Shown here: piece after piece, positions 33,622 to 42,055 of the stretch | Numbering within the stretch: the first letter of the stretch is position 1 | Layout: each line of letters opens with the position of its first letter | Assembly (NCBI RefSeq): GCF_009183415.1 | Contig: NZ_WEHU01000004.1 | Location: forward strand, 186,001-250,000 | DNA length: 64,000 bases | Reading direction: 5' to 3' | Origin: Bacillus sp. B1-b2 | Lineage (GTDB): Bacteria > Bacillota > Bacilli > Bacillales > Cytobacillaceae | The notes under the pieces: generated by a model | What the model was told of the DNA's origin: nothing | Databases searched by the model: none | What the model saw: only the letters and a program-made list of their open reading frames with translations | Program-made: the position numbers and the translations under genes

Positions 33622-34917
33622 TTAAATCTTGAAGCGACAAATCGTTTGCTGCAAGTGCTCTGCATTTGTTTTAAGCTTTAAAGCGAGTCTATCTACTTTT
33701 TTAATCAGATCTGTTTGATTTTCTGTTATATGCGTTACTTGCTGTGTTCCTGCAGCAGTTTCTTCTGATATAGCTGCTACCTCTTGAGACTGTTGTAATG
33801 TATCATAGATTTGTTGCTTTTGTTGATGAATAAGTTCTGTAATATCTATTGTAGCCTTTGCCATTTCTTCCACTGTTTTATTCATCTCACGAAAAACAAT
33901 GCTTGTTTCTTCCCCAACTTCTGCCTTATGTTGGGCACTCTCTACTTGTTTACCAATTTGCGATACCACATTTTTCACTTCTGCTTGCATATTTTTAATA
34001 ATTTCAGAAATGCCTTCAACAGCCTTACCACTCTCATCAGCTAGTCTGCGCACTTCTTCCGCCACAACACTAAAGCCCGCTCCATGTTCACCTGCTCGGG
34101 CAGCTTCAATCGATGCATTTAATGCCAAGAGATTTGTTTGTGAAGCAATTTCACCAACAAGCTTTAATACATCTTCAATTTCTTTAGAATGATTTTCTAA
34201 GTGATTGACAGATAATAGAGATTGATGATTTTCCGCCACCATCTCACGCATTCCTTCCACTAATGATTGAACTACCTTATTAGAATCTGCTAATTTTTTT
34301 GTCATATCAATGGATACCGTACGAGAGTTATGAGCCTTTTCTTCTACCATTTGAGCAATTCTCATTGATTCTTCTACAGACTCAGAAGAAGCTTGTACAG
34401 ATTGTGCAGACACTTCTGCTCCACCTGCTATTTCCTTAACAGAGCTCGCTATTGCTAATGAATGCTCCATAGCACGATCTGCTTCTTCAGATATAGTTTT
34501 TACCGTTTCATTTGTATCATTGAAATTGGTCTCTATAGACTGAACCATTTCTCTTAAATTATAAAGCATGTGATTAAATGCCAACCCTAATGACTTCACT
34601 TCATCATCTGATTTAGATATTTCAACATCCATACTAATGTTGCCATGAGCTGCTTGCATAGCCCCTCTTTCTAGCTTTTGCAAAGGTCTAGTTATAAATC
34701 CAGCAGCTAAAAACCCTAGAAAACCTGACCAAAATATCCCTAATAATAATGTGATAATGTTAAATACTAACGGACTTAAATGAATAGAACTATCGATAGA
34801 AGGATACAAAATATACAAACAAAAAGCACTTGTAGAATAAGTAATAGTTGCTAGGATGGTTATAAAAATGGCTAATTTCTTTCTAAGACTAAACTTATAA
34901 CGATTCTTCTTTTCCAC
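33622..34917 (-). CDS. Methyl-accepting chemotaxis protein without an outside sensor domain
   Basis: A 431-aa MCP. Two transmembrane helices near the N-terminus are separated by only about ten residues, so there is no extracellular ligand domain. A HAMP segment follows, then the helical signalling domain with the CheA/CheW tip [18 protein letters not shown] and [16 protein letters not shown]. Such receptors may sense membrane or cytoplasmic signals. I chose GTG at 34917 (VEKKNRYKF) seven bases after GGGGGAA. It follows ywlE by 58 bp, in the slot where B. subtilis has rpiB (ywlF). Confidence 0.88.
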   Translation of the reverse strand: MEKKNRYKFSLRKKLAIFITILATITYSTSAFCLYILYPSIDSSIHLSPLVFNIITLLLGIFWSGFLGFLAAGFITRPLQKLERGAMQAAHGNISMDVEISKSDDEVKSLGLAFNHMLYNLREMVQSIETNFNDTNETVKTISEEADRAMEHSLAIASSVKEIAGGAEVSAQSVQASSESVEESMRIAQMVEEKAHNSRTVSIDMTKKLADSNKVVQSLVEGMREMVAENHQSLLSVNHLENHSKEIEDVLKLVGEIASQTNLLALNASIEAARAGEHGAGFSVVAEEVRRLADESGKAVEGISEIIKNMQAEVKNVVSQIGKQVESAQHKAEVGEETSIVFREMNKTVEEMAKATIDITELIHQQKQQIYDTLQQSQEVAAISEETAAGTQQVTHITENQTDLIKKVDRLALKLKTNAEHLQQTICRFKI

Positions 34918-34975
34918 ACTCTTTCCCCCATTTTCACTTTCGCAATAAAAACTCACTCTTTTTTTACTGCGTTGT

Positions 34976-35416
34976 TTATTTCTCTAATTTATCTACTATC
35001 TTTTCAATCAATAACTCTAACTCAGCATAAGTCTCACGATATTGAGAGACCGAGCCACCAAAAGGATCCATTAACTCTCCATATTTATTGTTATCTGCAA
35101 ACTCCTTAATAGTAAACGTTTTCTCAATTGCTCTTGGGAAATCATTTGCAATTCTACTTTTATGGGTATTTGTCATCGTAAATATATAGGTTGCCCAGTC
35201 CACTAATTCCTTATTTAGTAAAGAAGAAGAATGCTCAAAAAGTATTCCTTTTTCCGAAAGAACCTCCTTCACTTGGTAGGATGCTTCACTACCATCTACC
35301 GCGTATATACCAGCTGACTTAATTTCCATATGATCTATTTTCTTATTTTTTAATATTGCTTCTGCCATAGGACTTCTACAAGTGTTACCTGTACAAACAA
35401 ATAAAACCCGAATCAT
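34976..35416 (-). CDS. ywlE: Protein arginine phosphatase YwlE
   Basis: A 146-aa enzyme of the low-molecular-weight tyrosine phosphatase fold that removes phosphate from phospho-arginine placed by McsB. The P-loop [10 protein letters not shown] (nucleophile Cys8) has Thr after GN, the residue linked with arginine specificity; the general-acid loop is MDPFGGS. Cytoplasmic. RBS AAGGGGG. Confidence 0.93.
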   Translation of the reverse strand: MIRVLFVCTGNTCRSPMAEAILKNKKIDHMEIKSAGIYAVDGSEASYQVKEVLSEKGILFEHSSSLLNKELVDWATYIFTMTNTHKSRIANDFPRAIEKTFTIKEFADNNKYGELMDPFGGSVSQYRETYAELELLIEKIVDKLEK

Positions 35417-35550
35417 TCTTTTAGCCCCCTTATATTGTCATTATTATAGTGCAAAATCACTAATAATTCTATTCTTCTTGGTCAATTTAATTTTTCTACC
35501 ACATTTCATTATATCGGATATAGACTTTTTTTATAAAGGAAAGAATGCAT

Positions 35551-35614
35551 AAAAAAATCCAAAGTAGTATTAGAAAGTGGAAATGAGTATACTCACTTTT
35601 ACTTTCTACTATTA
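35551..35614 (-). terminator. mntP terminator
   Basis: On the minus strand TAGTAGAAAGT and ACTTTCTAATACTA pair around an inner TGAGTATACTCA, followed by TTTGGATTTTTTT. Confidence 0.65.
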
Positions 35615-35631
35615 CGTTGGACAAATTCTAG

Positions 35632-36186
35632 TTATAAGTGGATAAGCATTTTCACTCCAAAGATTAAGAGTATTGCTCCTCCTAACATCTCTCCATAGGA
35701 GCCTAGTAACCCTTGCACTTTCCTTCCAATAAGTAAACCAAGCCAAGTTAATACCATTGCACTAACTCCGAAACAAATAAGGACTACTACTGTTCTAGCT
35801 TGATAAATCCCTAAACTCAATCCTACTGAGAAACTATCTAAACTAACACTAACAGCAAATAATAGTAATCCGAAGCCAACTGGTGTAATTTTAGAAGAGT
35901 CCTCTTCCTTGAAACCAGACCAGATCATTTGAATTCCTAGAATAACAAGTAAAGCACCACCTATTACACCTGCTATTTCACCGAAATTTTCGGACATAAG
36001 CTTCCCTGTAATCATTCCTAATAAAGGCATAATTACATGAAAAATTCCTATGATAATTCCAATTTTCGCAATTTGCTTTAATCTCAGTTGAAACATTCCC
36101 ATTCCAAGGCCTACTGAAAATGCGTCCATTCCTAAAGCAAATGCCATTAATAAAAGTGTAACCAGTTCTCCCATCATTACAGACAT
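35632..36186 (-). CDS. mntP: Manganese efflux pump MntP
   Basis: A 184-aa membrane protein with six helices in two homologous halves, each with an Asp motif: [11 protein letters not shown] in the first and [11 protein letters not shown] in the second, the mark of the MntP (formerly YebN/DUF204) family that exports Mn2+. The importer mntABCD lies 7 kb away. I found no yybP-ykoY-type riboswitch in the short upstream spacer. RBS GAGGGGG. Confidence 0.92.
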   Translation of the reverse strand: MSVMMGELVTLLLMAFALGMDAFSVGLGMGMFQLRLKQIAKIGIIIGIFHVIMPLLGMITGKLMSENFGEIAGVIGGALLVILGIQMIWSGFKEEDSSKITPVGFGLLLFAVSVSLDSFSVGLSLGIYQARTVVVLICFGVSAMVLTWLGLLIGRKVQGLLGSYGEMLGGAILLIFGVKMLIHL

Positions 36187-36308
36187 ATTTTTGCCCCCTC
36201 GGACTTGCTCATTAGAGAATATGCACGTCCAAGTTTTTTTAGAAGCAAAAATTTTATGTATTTAATATAAGGGATATGCTCCTGTTTTCCATTTAAGTAA
36301 ATGATAGT

Positions 36309-37349
36309 CTATTGTATGATTTGGTGAGAGGCAGCCTTCATTAATCTATTCATAACAGCATGTCCTACTCCTTCTATTGGAAACATTTCTCCAAAGATAA
36401 TATCAACCTTATCATAATCAAAGCTTCTCAATCCATCATATAAGTCTGTAGCAACTGTGGATAAATCATTTCTACTTCCACAAGAATAGATGCTGTCTGC
36501 ATGATAGAATTGTTTATTTTCTTCTGTTGTTAGTATTCCTACCTTTTTGCCCTTTTGTCTTTCTTCCTCTATTAGTGTTTGTATTCTTTCCTTTGAGCCA
36601 TCCACTAAATAAAAAGGAGCACTTGGAGCATAATGGGTATACTTCATGCCTGGAGATTTAGGCGTTAACGCTTCATTTGTTAATGCCTCATCCATATGTG
36701 TCAGTCCAATTACTTTCTCTATTTGTTCTTTTGTTATACCACCTGGGCGCAAAATAACAGGTATGGTACTTGTACAATCAATAACCGTCGATTCTACTCC
36801 AACACCTGTAGCTCCACCATCTACAATTCCAGCAATCTTTGTATCTAGATCATCTTTTACATGCTCTGCCTTTGTAGGACTAGGCTTTCCAGACTGATTA
36901 GCACTTGGTGCAGCGATAGGAAGACCTGATTCTTCTATTAATTGCAATGCAACGGGATGGTCTGGCATACGAATTCCAACTGTTTGTAACCCTGCGGTTG
37001 CTACCTTAGAAAGTGCCCCTTTTTTGCTACGAAAGATGATCGTTAAAGGACCTGGCCAGAAGGTATCCATTAATACTTCTGCTTTTTCTGGTATTTCCTC
37101 TACTAACTCTTCCAACTGATTTTTGTTGGCTATGTGAATGATGAGAGGATTATCAGATGGCCTTCCTTTAGCTGCAAAAATCTTTTCAATAGCACTATCT
37201 TCTTTAGCATTCCCACCTAACCCATAAACTGTTTCTGTCGGAAAAGCAACAAGCTGATTTTTCTTTAAAAAATCAGCCGCTTGTTGAATATGTGTATAAC
37301 TTGTTTTTTTATCCACATCTTTATCCACTGACCAATACTTTGTTATCAT
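36309..37349 (-). CDS. ywlC: Threonylcarbamoyl-AMP synthase (Sua5/YwlC)
   Basis: A 346-aa enzyme making threonylcarbamoyl-AMP from threonine, bicarbonate and ATP for the t6A modification at tRNA position 37. The N-terminal YrdC domain shows LVAFPTETVYGLGGNA, IFAAKGRPSDNPLIIHI, WPGPLTII and APSANQSGKPSPT. A linker leads to the C-terminal Sua5 domain ending FGEMFPIEGVGHAVMNRLMK. It is the long Sua5 form. RBS AAGGTGGA. Confidence 0.96.
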   Translation of the reverse strand: MITKYWSVDKDVDKKTSYTHIQQAADFLKKNQLVAFPTETVYGLGGNAKEDSAIEKIFAAKGRPSDNPLIIHIANKNQLEELVEEIPEKAEVLMDTFWPGPLTIIFRSKKGALSKVATAGLQTVGIRMPDHPVALQLIEESGLPIAAPSANQSGKPSPTKAEHVKDDLDTKIAGIVDGGATGVGVESTVIDCTSTIPVILRPGGITKEQIEKVIGLTHMDEALTNEALTPKSPGMKYTHYAPSAPFYLVDGSKERIQTLIEEERQKGKKVGILTTEENKQFYHADSIYSCGSRNDLSTVATDLYDGLRSFDYDKVDIIFGEMFPIEGVGHAVMNRLMKAASHQIIQ

Positions 37350-37523
37350 TTTTATCCACCTTATCTACTTTTCTATATGTTTATCCCATAAATGCCTTTA
37401 TTTCTTCTTTTTTCGACACTAACACTAATTCTAAGAAAGAACAAGTCTTCGCGATAATGGGGATAAAAATCTGACTTGTCCACAAATTGTGAATAAAGTA
37501 GGCAAAAAAGTGGATAACTTTTA

Positions 37524-37982
37524 CTATTTATCCACATTCTCTAAAGAATATTGCAAGAATATTGGGTTATTCACAGGTATTTGCTTTCTTACAGCTTTCG
37601 ACTCTCCCACCATTCTGGGGATATTGTTACTATCTATTTCCTTAAAACCTAATAATTGAAACAGTTGAATGGCATTTTGACTATTTACCATACCATATAA
37701 TTCTTTTAACTCTTTCGTTTTTGCTAATTTTATCACTTGCTGAAGCAAGAATAATATCTCTTCTGCCCCTGCATTTTGTAGAACCATTGACCGTAATAGC
37801 CCCACGTTTTCAATGGGCTCTATTCCGACTACTCCCTCCAAATCATCTCTAACCTCATCTTCCATTAAAAGAAAATAGTCAATAAATGATTCAATCCCCT
37901 CTACATCTAAGCCTGCTTTTGTTAGTAGAGATTGAATTCTTTCTAAATCTACCTGTTGAGCTTGTCGGATTATATAGGTCAT
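37524..37982 (-). CDS. ywlB: GNAT-type acetyltransferase (YwlB)
   Basis: A 152-aa probable GCN5-related N-acetyltransferase. The GNAT core is visible as VGLLRSMVLQNAGAEEILF, followed by a helix, ELYGMVNSQNAIQLFQLLGF, where the pattern N-A-x-x-L-F-x-x-x-G-F marks the end of the acetyl-CoA fold. The substrate is unknown. It precedes ywlC as in B. subtilis. RBS GGAGTGG. Confidence 0.8.
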   Translation of the reverse strand: MTYIIRQAQQVDLERIQSLLTKAGLDVEGIESFIDYFLLMEDEVRDDLEGVVGIEPIENVGLLRSMVLQNAGAEEILFLLQQVIKLAKTKELKELYGMVNSQNAIQLFQLLGFKEIDSNNIPRMVGESKAVRKQIPVNNPIFLQYSLENVDK

Positions 37983-38109
37983 TTTTCTTCCACTCCTTCT
38001 TTACCTATGAGGTACTACTATCTCTATGAAAAAGAGGGAAGAAAAATGCTAGATTATTTCTATACTATCCATTTTTCTATTTTATCATGTTTATTACCTT
38101 CCATCTAAA

Positions 38110-38129
38110 ATGACTTTAATAAAAGTCAT
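38110..38129. repeat. Short palindrome, copy 1 of 3
   Basis: ATGACTTTAATAAAAGTCAT, one T shorter than copies 2 and 3. It directly abuts the end of repeat element copy C. Confidence 0.7.
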
Positions 38130-38130
38130 T

Positions 38131-38340
38131 CTAGACTGTAGACAAACTTCTAAATAAAGATTCAGAAGCGAATAGAATAGTATATTTAATCATCCTGCTG
38201 AATGGGGGGCTTATTTTACGTTATAGGGGTTTGCTCAGTCTGCCATTGTCCTGTAGAGTCTTAGCTGCTGTATGGCAGAACCCATAGGAGCCTCACCCCA
38301 AGAAAGTAGTTCAGTTAAATAAAAATACTGTATATTCTTA
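38131..38340 (-). repeat. Interspersed repeat element, diverged copy C
   Basis: On the minus strand it reads GGGGTGAGGCTCCTATGGG, TTCTGCCATACAGCAGC, ACTCTACAGGACAATGGCAG, AAACCCCTATAACG, CCCCCCATTCAGCAGGATG, ATTAAATATACTATTCT and ends GTTTGTCTACAGTCTAG. It lacks the GGCTCAGCGCGAGCC insert of copies A and B. It is flanked by palindrome copies 1 and 2. Confidence 0.75.
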
Positions 38341-38368
38341 CTAAATTACTTTTGATCAAAAAGCTGAA

Positions 38369-38389
38369 ATGACTTTTAATAAAAGTCAT
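38369..38389. repeat. Short palindrome, copy 2 of 3
   Basis: ATGACTTTTAATAAAAGTCA followed by T: perfect inverted arms around a single A. It is followed by AGGCTGTTGAAAA, a word like the end of the interspersed element. Confidence 0.75.
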
Positions 38390-38481
38390 AGGCTGTTGAA
38401 AACCAAAATCTACTATGAACAATCTGTGAAAATAGAGATAAATCCTCTCGGATCATAATGGAAAACGAGGGATTTTTTTAT

Positions 38482-38544
38482 GTACTTCACCTATTCAAAT
38501 ATGGAAATAGTAGAAAATTAGAAGAGCTATGTAATAATGTATGA
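38482..38544 (+). pseudogene. Possible transposase remnant (about 20 codons)
   Basis: One frame reads VLHLFKYGNSRKLEELCNNV and then stops at TGA. The pattern YG-x-SRKLE-x-x-C-x-N resembles the conserved N-terminal helix of IS1182-type transposases (normally GYxxGxxSSRKLExxC). It is short and frame-broken, so this is only a suggestion. Confidence 0.25.
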
Positions 38545-38640
38545 TGCTTCGTACCATAGAGAATAAGGAAAAGACTACTTTTAGAAAAATAGTCGTAGAA
38601 ATCCTCTTATTTTTGTTACTTCCATGAAAAACACCGGAAA

Positions 38641-38776
38641 TAGACGGAGAATTACGCCTATTTCCTTAGAAAACATAAAATTTAAGGCATTTTCCTTACT
38701 TAAACGGAAAACTACGCTTATTAGCAAGAAAATTAACAATATATTTGCCATTAGTCGGAATTCTCCGCTTATTATT
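38641..38776 (+). repeat. Three irregular CGGA/CGCTTATT repeat units
   Basis: TAGACGGAGAATTACGCCTA (38641), TAAACGGAAAACTACGCTTA (38701) and TAGTCGGAATTCTCCGCTTA (38752), each continuing TT, are spaced 60 and 51 bases apart. Each unit is itself a partial inverted repeat (CGGA..TCCG). The spacers are AT-rich and unlike each other. Too irregular for CRISPR. An open frame across it is repeat-derived. Confidence 0.6.
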
Positions 38777-38841
38777 GATGATGCCTACAAATTGGCTGTG
38801 GAATTATTAATAGAAGCTTAATGAAAAAGTAACTTAAAAAG

Positions 38842-39020
38842 AGAAAAAGTATTTTTATCCAGATGATTTATGTTTCTGTCGGGAGACTACTATGGAATCT
38901 GCGAAAGCTTTATACCCTGTAGGCCAAAGCCGCCAGATTTCGCCTAAAGCTTCGAGCGAACAGAACACCTGTAACGAAAATCAGAACATTATTAGCGAGT
39001 TGATTACTTATACAGGTTCT
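38842..39020 (+). repeat. Interspersed repeat element, diverged copy E
   Basis: It begins GAAAAAGTATTTTTATCCAG like copy B and continues AGATGATTTATG, GGGAGACTACTATGGAATCT, GCGAAAG, CCCTGTAGG, CGAGCGAACAGAACACCTGT, AACG. The 3' third is barely recognisable. Confidence 0.6.
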
Positions 39021-39068
39021 CTACACACTCATGTTATTTCATTGACATAATCTTTTTTCAACAAGGTG

Positions 39069-39087
39069 TGACTTTTAATAAAAGTCA
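39069..39087. repeat. Short palindrome, copy 3 of 3
   Basis: TGACTTTTAATAAAAGTCA, identical to the core of copy 2. It lies about 30 bases past the end of the type VII cassette. Confidence 0.7.
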
Positions 39088-39117
39088 TTCAAGCTTTAAG
39101 AAGAACATTCTCTTTTT

Positions 39118-39675
39118 CTATTCTGGTCGAATCTGATGTTCTTCACGTTTATATCTCCCTGTAGTGAAGAGATTATCTAAATTCACGTTTTTGTCCCAAG
39201 TTTCTTTTGCTTCATCTGTTAGATAAGGGTAAATATATTGATCTACTAATATTTGGATGTCTATATCATCAATAATATTGTATGTACTGATTTTGCTTCT
39301 TTTTCCAGAGTAGGTTTCAATAATGATTTCTTCCATTAAATTAAATCCATTTCTTATAATGTATATATCTTTTATTTCACGTGCAGGGATTGTTTTTTTG
39401 GGCGTTATAATAGTACCTTTGTCAATTTGGAACAAGGTTTTACCAGGTTTATATCCAGGTAAGTACCATAAAAACAAATAAAGAAATATAGGGGTAAAGA
39501 CAATTCCACCGAATATGTAAAATAGAGAGTAGTTGGATTCGAAGGCAAAGCCTTCTTTAAGAAGAAATAGACAGCCAATTAAACCACCAAAGATAAAAAA
39601 AACTAATACGAGTAGATAATAAAATTTAGATCCTTTGGCAGAGATGATGTCATTTTTTATTTTAAGATTAGGCAT
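39118..39675 (-). CDS. Two-TM protein with cytoplasmic domain (DUF5381/YfjD-like)
   Basis: A 185-aa protein with two transmembrane helices (about 18-40 and 50-73) and a C-terminal soluble domain of about 110 residues that is beta-rich (FQIDKGTIITPKKTIPAREI, IYIIRNGFNLMEEIIIETY), resembling a PH-like membrane-protein tail. From memory, B. subtilis YfjD (185 aa) has this layout and the same place after yfjC. A role as membrane partner or immunity protein for the upstream effector is inference. The ATG at 39675 follows GGAGGG. Last gene of the cassette. Confidence 0.65.
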   Translation of the reverse strand: MPNLKIKNDIISAKGSKFYYLLVLVFFIFGGLIGCLFLLKEGFAFESNYSLFYIFGGIVFTPIFLYLFLWYLPGYKPGKTLFQIDKGTIITPKKTIPAREIKDIYIIRNGFNLMEEIIIETYSGKRSKISTYNIIDDIDIQILVDQYIYPYLTDEAKETWDKNVNLDNLFTTGRYKREEHQIRPE

Positions 39676-39757
39676 ATTTAATCCCTCCATTTTTATAGGA
39701 TTTACTATTTTGAATTACACTCTAAGAAAAGATTAAATTCTTCATTTTGAAAATTCA

Positions 39758-40537
39758 TTAAGATATACTTGAATAAGTATTTAGAACTAAGCTCTCTATA
39801 GAAAATTCATTAGCCTTTTGAATAATATATCCTCTATTTTCCATATCCTTATTAATTATCCAACTATTATTCTTACCTGGAATGATGAAGCAAATATTAA
39901 GGAATTCAGGAGAATTTCTAATACTGTATTTCATATTTAACAAACTGTCCATTTTCCCTTTTCGATTCTTTACATCGTGTTGAAACTCTTCATATTCACT
40001 ATTTGGTTGGGAAATGACTGGTTTAATAGAAGATCCGGTACTTGCCTCTTCTAAAATATTTTCGAACTCATCATCACTTATCTGAAAGAGCATTTTCTTG
40101 GTTGTTTCAAGAGAAGGGAAAGCAAAAAACTCAGTTACTTTCTCGATTACTTGCTCCGTTTTAACTGCACTAATAGAATGAACCTGATAATCATATTTTA
40201 AATAGTGTAAGTAAGCTTCATTATTCAGGAAGTGAATGGTAATGCTTTCTTCCTTTGAAAGATCTTGAGTGAATTTTGATGCTTTTATACTTCTTTCTGC
40301 ATTATTGAGCACATGAATGAACTTCTTATACTCTGTTTTCAATTTATATTGATGTGCCTCTTCAACTAAAAGCTCTTTTGCTAATAGAGAGCGAGTAGCA
40401 ACTTCTAATAGAAACTGCAGCTCTGTATCATCTAAACTTGGGTAAAAAGTTTCTTTCAAGGCAATCCCTTGTTCAAAATATCCTTCACTATAAAAACAAA
40501 AAATAAGTTCCTCTACACTCAGATTTAACGTTTCCAT
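39758..40537 (-). CDS. EspG-like protein of type VII cassette, possible effector chaperone
   Basis: A 259-aa soluble acidic protein. The arrangement recalls mycobacterial EspG: an N-terminal strand and helix, a helix pair ending LATRSLLAKELL-like (seen as FLLEVATRSLLAKELLVEE), FIHVLNNAERSIKASKF, a beta hairpin (IHFLNNEAYLHYLKYDYQVH), then VIEKVTEFFAFPS and a C-terminal beta region. EspG chaperones bind type VII substrates in the cytoplasm. I judge this by pattern only. From memory, the same place in B. subtilis holds YfjC (about 252 aa, unknown). It follows the 418-aa protein by 12 bp. RBS AAGGAGGAG. Confidence 0.55.
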   Translation of the reverse strand: METLNLSVEELIFCFYSEGYFEQGIALKETFYPSLDDTELQFLLEVATRSLLAKELLVEEAHQYKLKTEYKKFIHVLNNAERSIKASKFTQDLSKEESITIHFLNNEAYLHYLKYDYQVHSISAVKTEQVIEKVTEFFAFPSLETTKKMLFQISDDEFENILEEASTGSSIKPVISQPNSEYEEFQHDVKNRKGKMDSLLNMKYSIRNSPEFLNICFIIPGKNNSWIINKDMENRGYIIQKANEFSIESLVLNTYSSIS

Positions 40538-40549
40538 TAAAGCTCCTCC

Positions 40550-41806
40550 TTAACCAAACGAAAGTTTTCCTACAAAATTCTTGGCACCATCTATGAGAGA
40601 TTCTGCTGTTTTCTTTACTTTTGAGACTCCTCTTCCTACGTTTTCTCCAATTTCTTTTACTTTCTTAACTGGATCCTTTATCGTCTCTTTTATTTGTTTA
40701 TTTACTTCTTCTATACCACTGTTAAAGCTTTCTACTACTTTTCCAGCTTTTTCAAATCCACCTCTTGCAAATTCCGTTACTTTATGAATAGGTTCTTTAA
40801 ACACAATTGCTGCTTTTTCAGCAAAACCTGCTGTCAGTTTTCCAACTTGTTCTCCTACTAAACCACCTACAAAAGAACCTGCAGCTGCACCTACTACTGT
40901 TCCTACTGGACCCAATAAGCTTCCTACTGCTCCACCTACGAAAGCTCCTCCAACACTTCCTGCTGATACAGCAATTGTGTTATTGACAGCATTCCCTACA
41001 GCTTTCGCATTTTCTCTTTTTAATATATCTGGTTGATCTCCATATTTAGAATAGTTTTCAGATATCTTTAAGGTCATTCCACCGGTCTCTACTAATCCAG
41101 TTACAACTACGGCAGATATTGCATTCGTTTTTGCAAATTTTGCACCAGTTTTAATAAATGAACTAACATTCCCCTTATTTAAGTTATTTCTTATTGCTCC
41201 TTTAAAAAAGGTCTGAGAGGAATTAGAAAAATTAACAGTATCGTCTGGAAGATACTTAGCTATTTTTTTGTGTACGATATCAGAAAAAGGAATATGGTTA
41301 TATTTACTACGAAAGTATTTTGGGTTTAGAAAACCTCTAGCGTATTTTTTAAATCGTGAATTGTCTATAGCATCTGATAACTTTGTTAATGCATTCATAT
41401 GTCTAAAACCATAAAGATCATCTGCACTTTTGCTAAATTGTGTAAGCCCAAATCCGTAATAAGCTAGCTGATGGGAGGTTTGGGTTCCAAGTGCTGCTAA
41501 TGTCCCGTATTTATCATATAATTTATAAAGTCGAGCGATTGTGTTTTCTGCATCAGCAAATTTACTAGCTGTGCGGCGAAGATCCACCTCTAAATCACTA
41601 AGTTTATCGACTAACTTATTACCTGTTCCCCAAGGATCTCCAACTGAATAAAAACAGTGTGAATATTCATAAGGTGCACCCAGTATCAATTCTGAAAGTC
41701 TTAAGTGTAGATCTTTATATTGTTCTTGAACATCTGTCAGTTCTAAGGTAAGTTTATTAGATAATTCTTCTAAAATAGCTGGATCTACAGAAATGCCTTT
41801 TCCCAT
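40550..41806 (-). CDS. WXG-like N-terminus plus glycine-zipper protein, probable type VII effector
   Basis: A 418-aa protein in three parts. Residues 1-120 are helical with a central DPWGTG turn and a second helix (KLVDKLSDLEVDLRRTASKF), the WXG/LXG hairpin that directs export by the type VII system. Residues 120-215 are a linker. From about 270 to 310 there is a glycine zipper, GGAFVGGAVGSLLGPVGTVV then GAAAGSFVGGLVGEQVG, able to pack helices in a membrane. The tail (320-418) is Lys-rich and amphipathic. No nuclease, ADP-ribosyl or NAD-hydrolase motif is seen, so pore formation is the likeliest idea. From memory it matches B. subtilis YfjB (about 407 aa). RBS GGGGTGAT. Confidence 0.6.
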   Translation of the reverse strand: MGKGISVDPAILEELSNKLTLELTDVQEQYKDLHLRLSELILGAPYEYSHCFYSVGDPWGTGNKLVDKLSDLEVDLRRTASKFADAENTIARLYKLYDKYGTLAALGTQTSHQLAYYGFGLTQFSKSADDLYGFRHMNALTKLSDAIDNSRFKKYARGFLNPKYFRSKYNHIPFSDIVHKKIAKYLPDDTVNFSNSSQTFFKGAIRNNLNKGNVSSFIKTGAKFAKTNAISAVVVTGLVETGGMTLKISENYSKYGDQPDILKRENAKAVGNAVNNTIAVSAGSVGGAFVGGAVGSLLGPVGTVVGAAAGSFVGGLVGEQVGKLTAGFAEKAAIVFKEPIHKVTEFARGGFEKAGKVVESFNSGIEEVNKQIKETIKDPVKKVKEIGENVGRGVSKVKKTAESLIDGAKNFVGKLSFG

Positions 41807-41841
41807 TTAAGCATCACCCCTTCTTAATATTTGACAGTAGA

Positions 41842-42036
41842 TTAGACAAGACGGATTATTTGATAGATGGTAAAGCTAATAATAAAAAGAACAATAAACA
41901 AACAGCCTCCACAACCTGGAAGATCTGGTGCACATCCATCCTTATTCGGTGGTCTATCTCCCGGATCAACCCATCCTGCTTTTCTTCTAGCTTCCTTATC
42001 ATTCTTATCTATTTTTTGATTATTACGCCACCACAT
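41842..42036 (-). CDS. Small Cys-rich C-tail-anchored membrane protein
   Basis: A 64-aa protein: a charged N-terminus (MWWRNNQKIDKNDKEARRKA), a Pro/Gly/Cys segment with CAPDLPGCGGC, then one transmembrane helix to the C-terminus. The three cysteines lie directly before the membrane. I know no family. Its place between the WXG100 gene and the probable effector suggests a part in the same cassette. RBS GAGGT about ten bases before ATG. Confidence 0.55.
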   Translation of the reverse strand: MWWRNNQKIDKNDKEARRKAGWVDPGDRPPNKDGCAPDLPGCGGCLFIVLFIISFTIYQIIRLV

Positions 42037-42055
42037 GTTTATAGTACCTCGTCCC

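Noticed and set aside
35632-36308. Manganese riboswitch (yybP-ykoY) before mntP
   Set aside because: The upstream spacer is only about 120 bases and shows none of the expected paired stems.
38641-38776. Possible CRISPR array
   Set aside because: Only three imperfect units with unequal spacing (60 and 51 bases), internal inverted repeats and no cas genes.
38624-38821. A 65-codon plus-strand frame
   Set aside because: It is read across the CGGA/CGCTTATT units; the protein is compositionally random and has no ribosome site.
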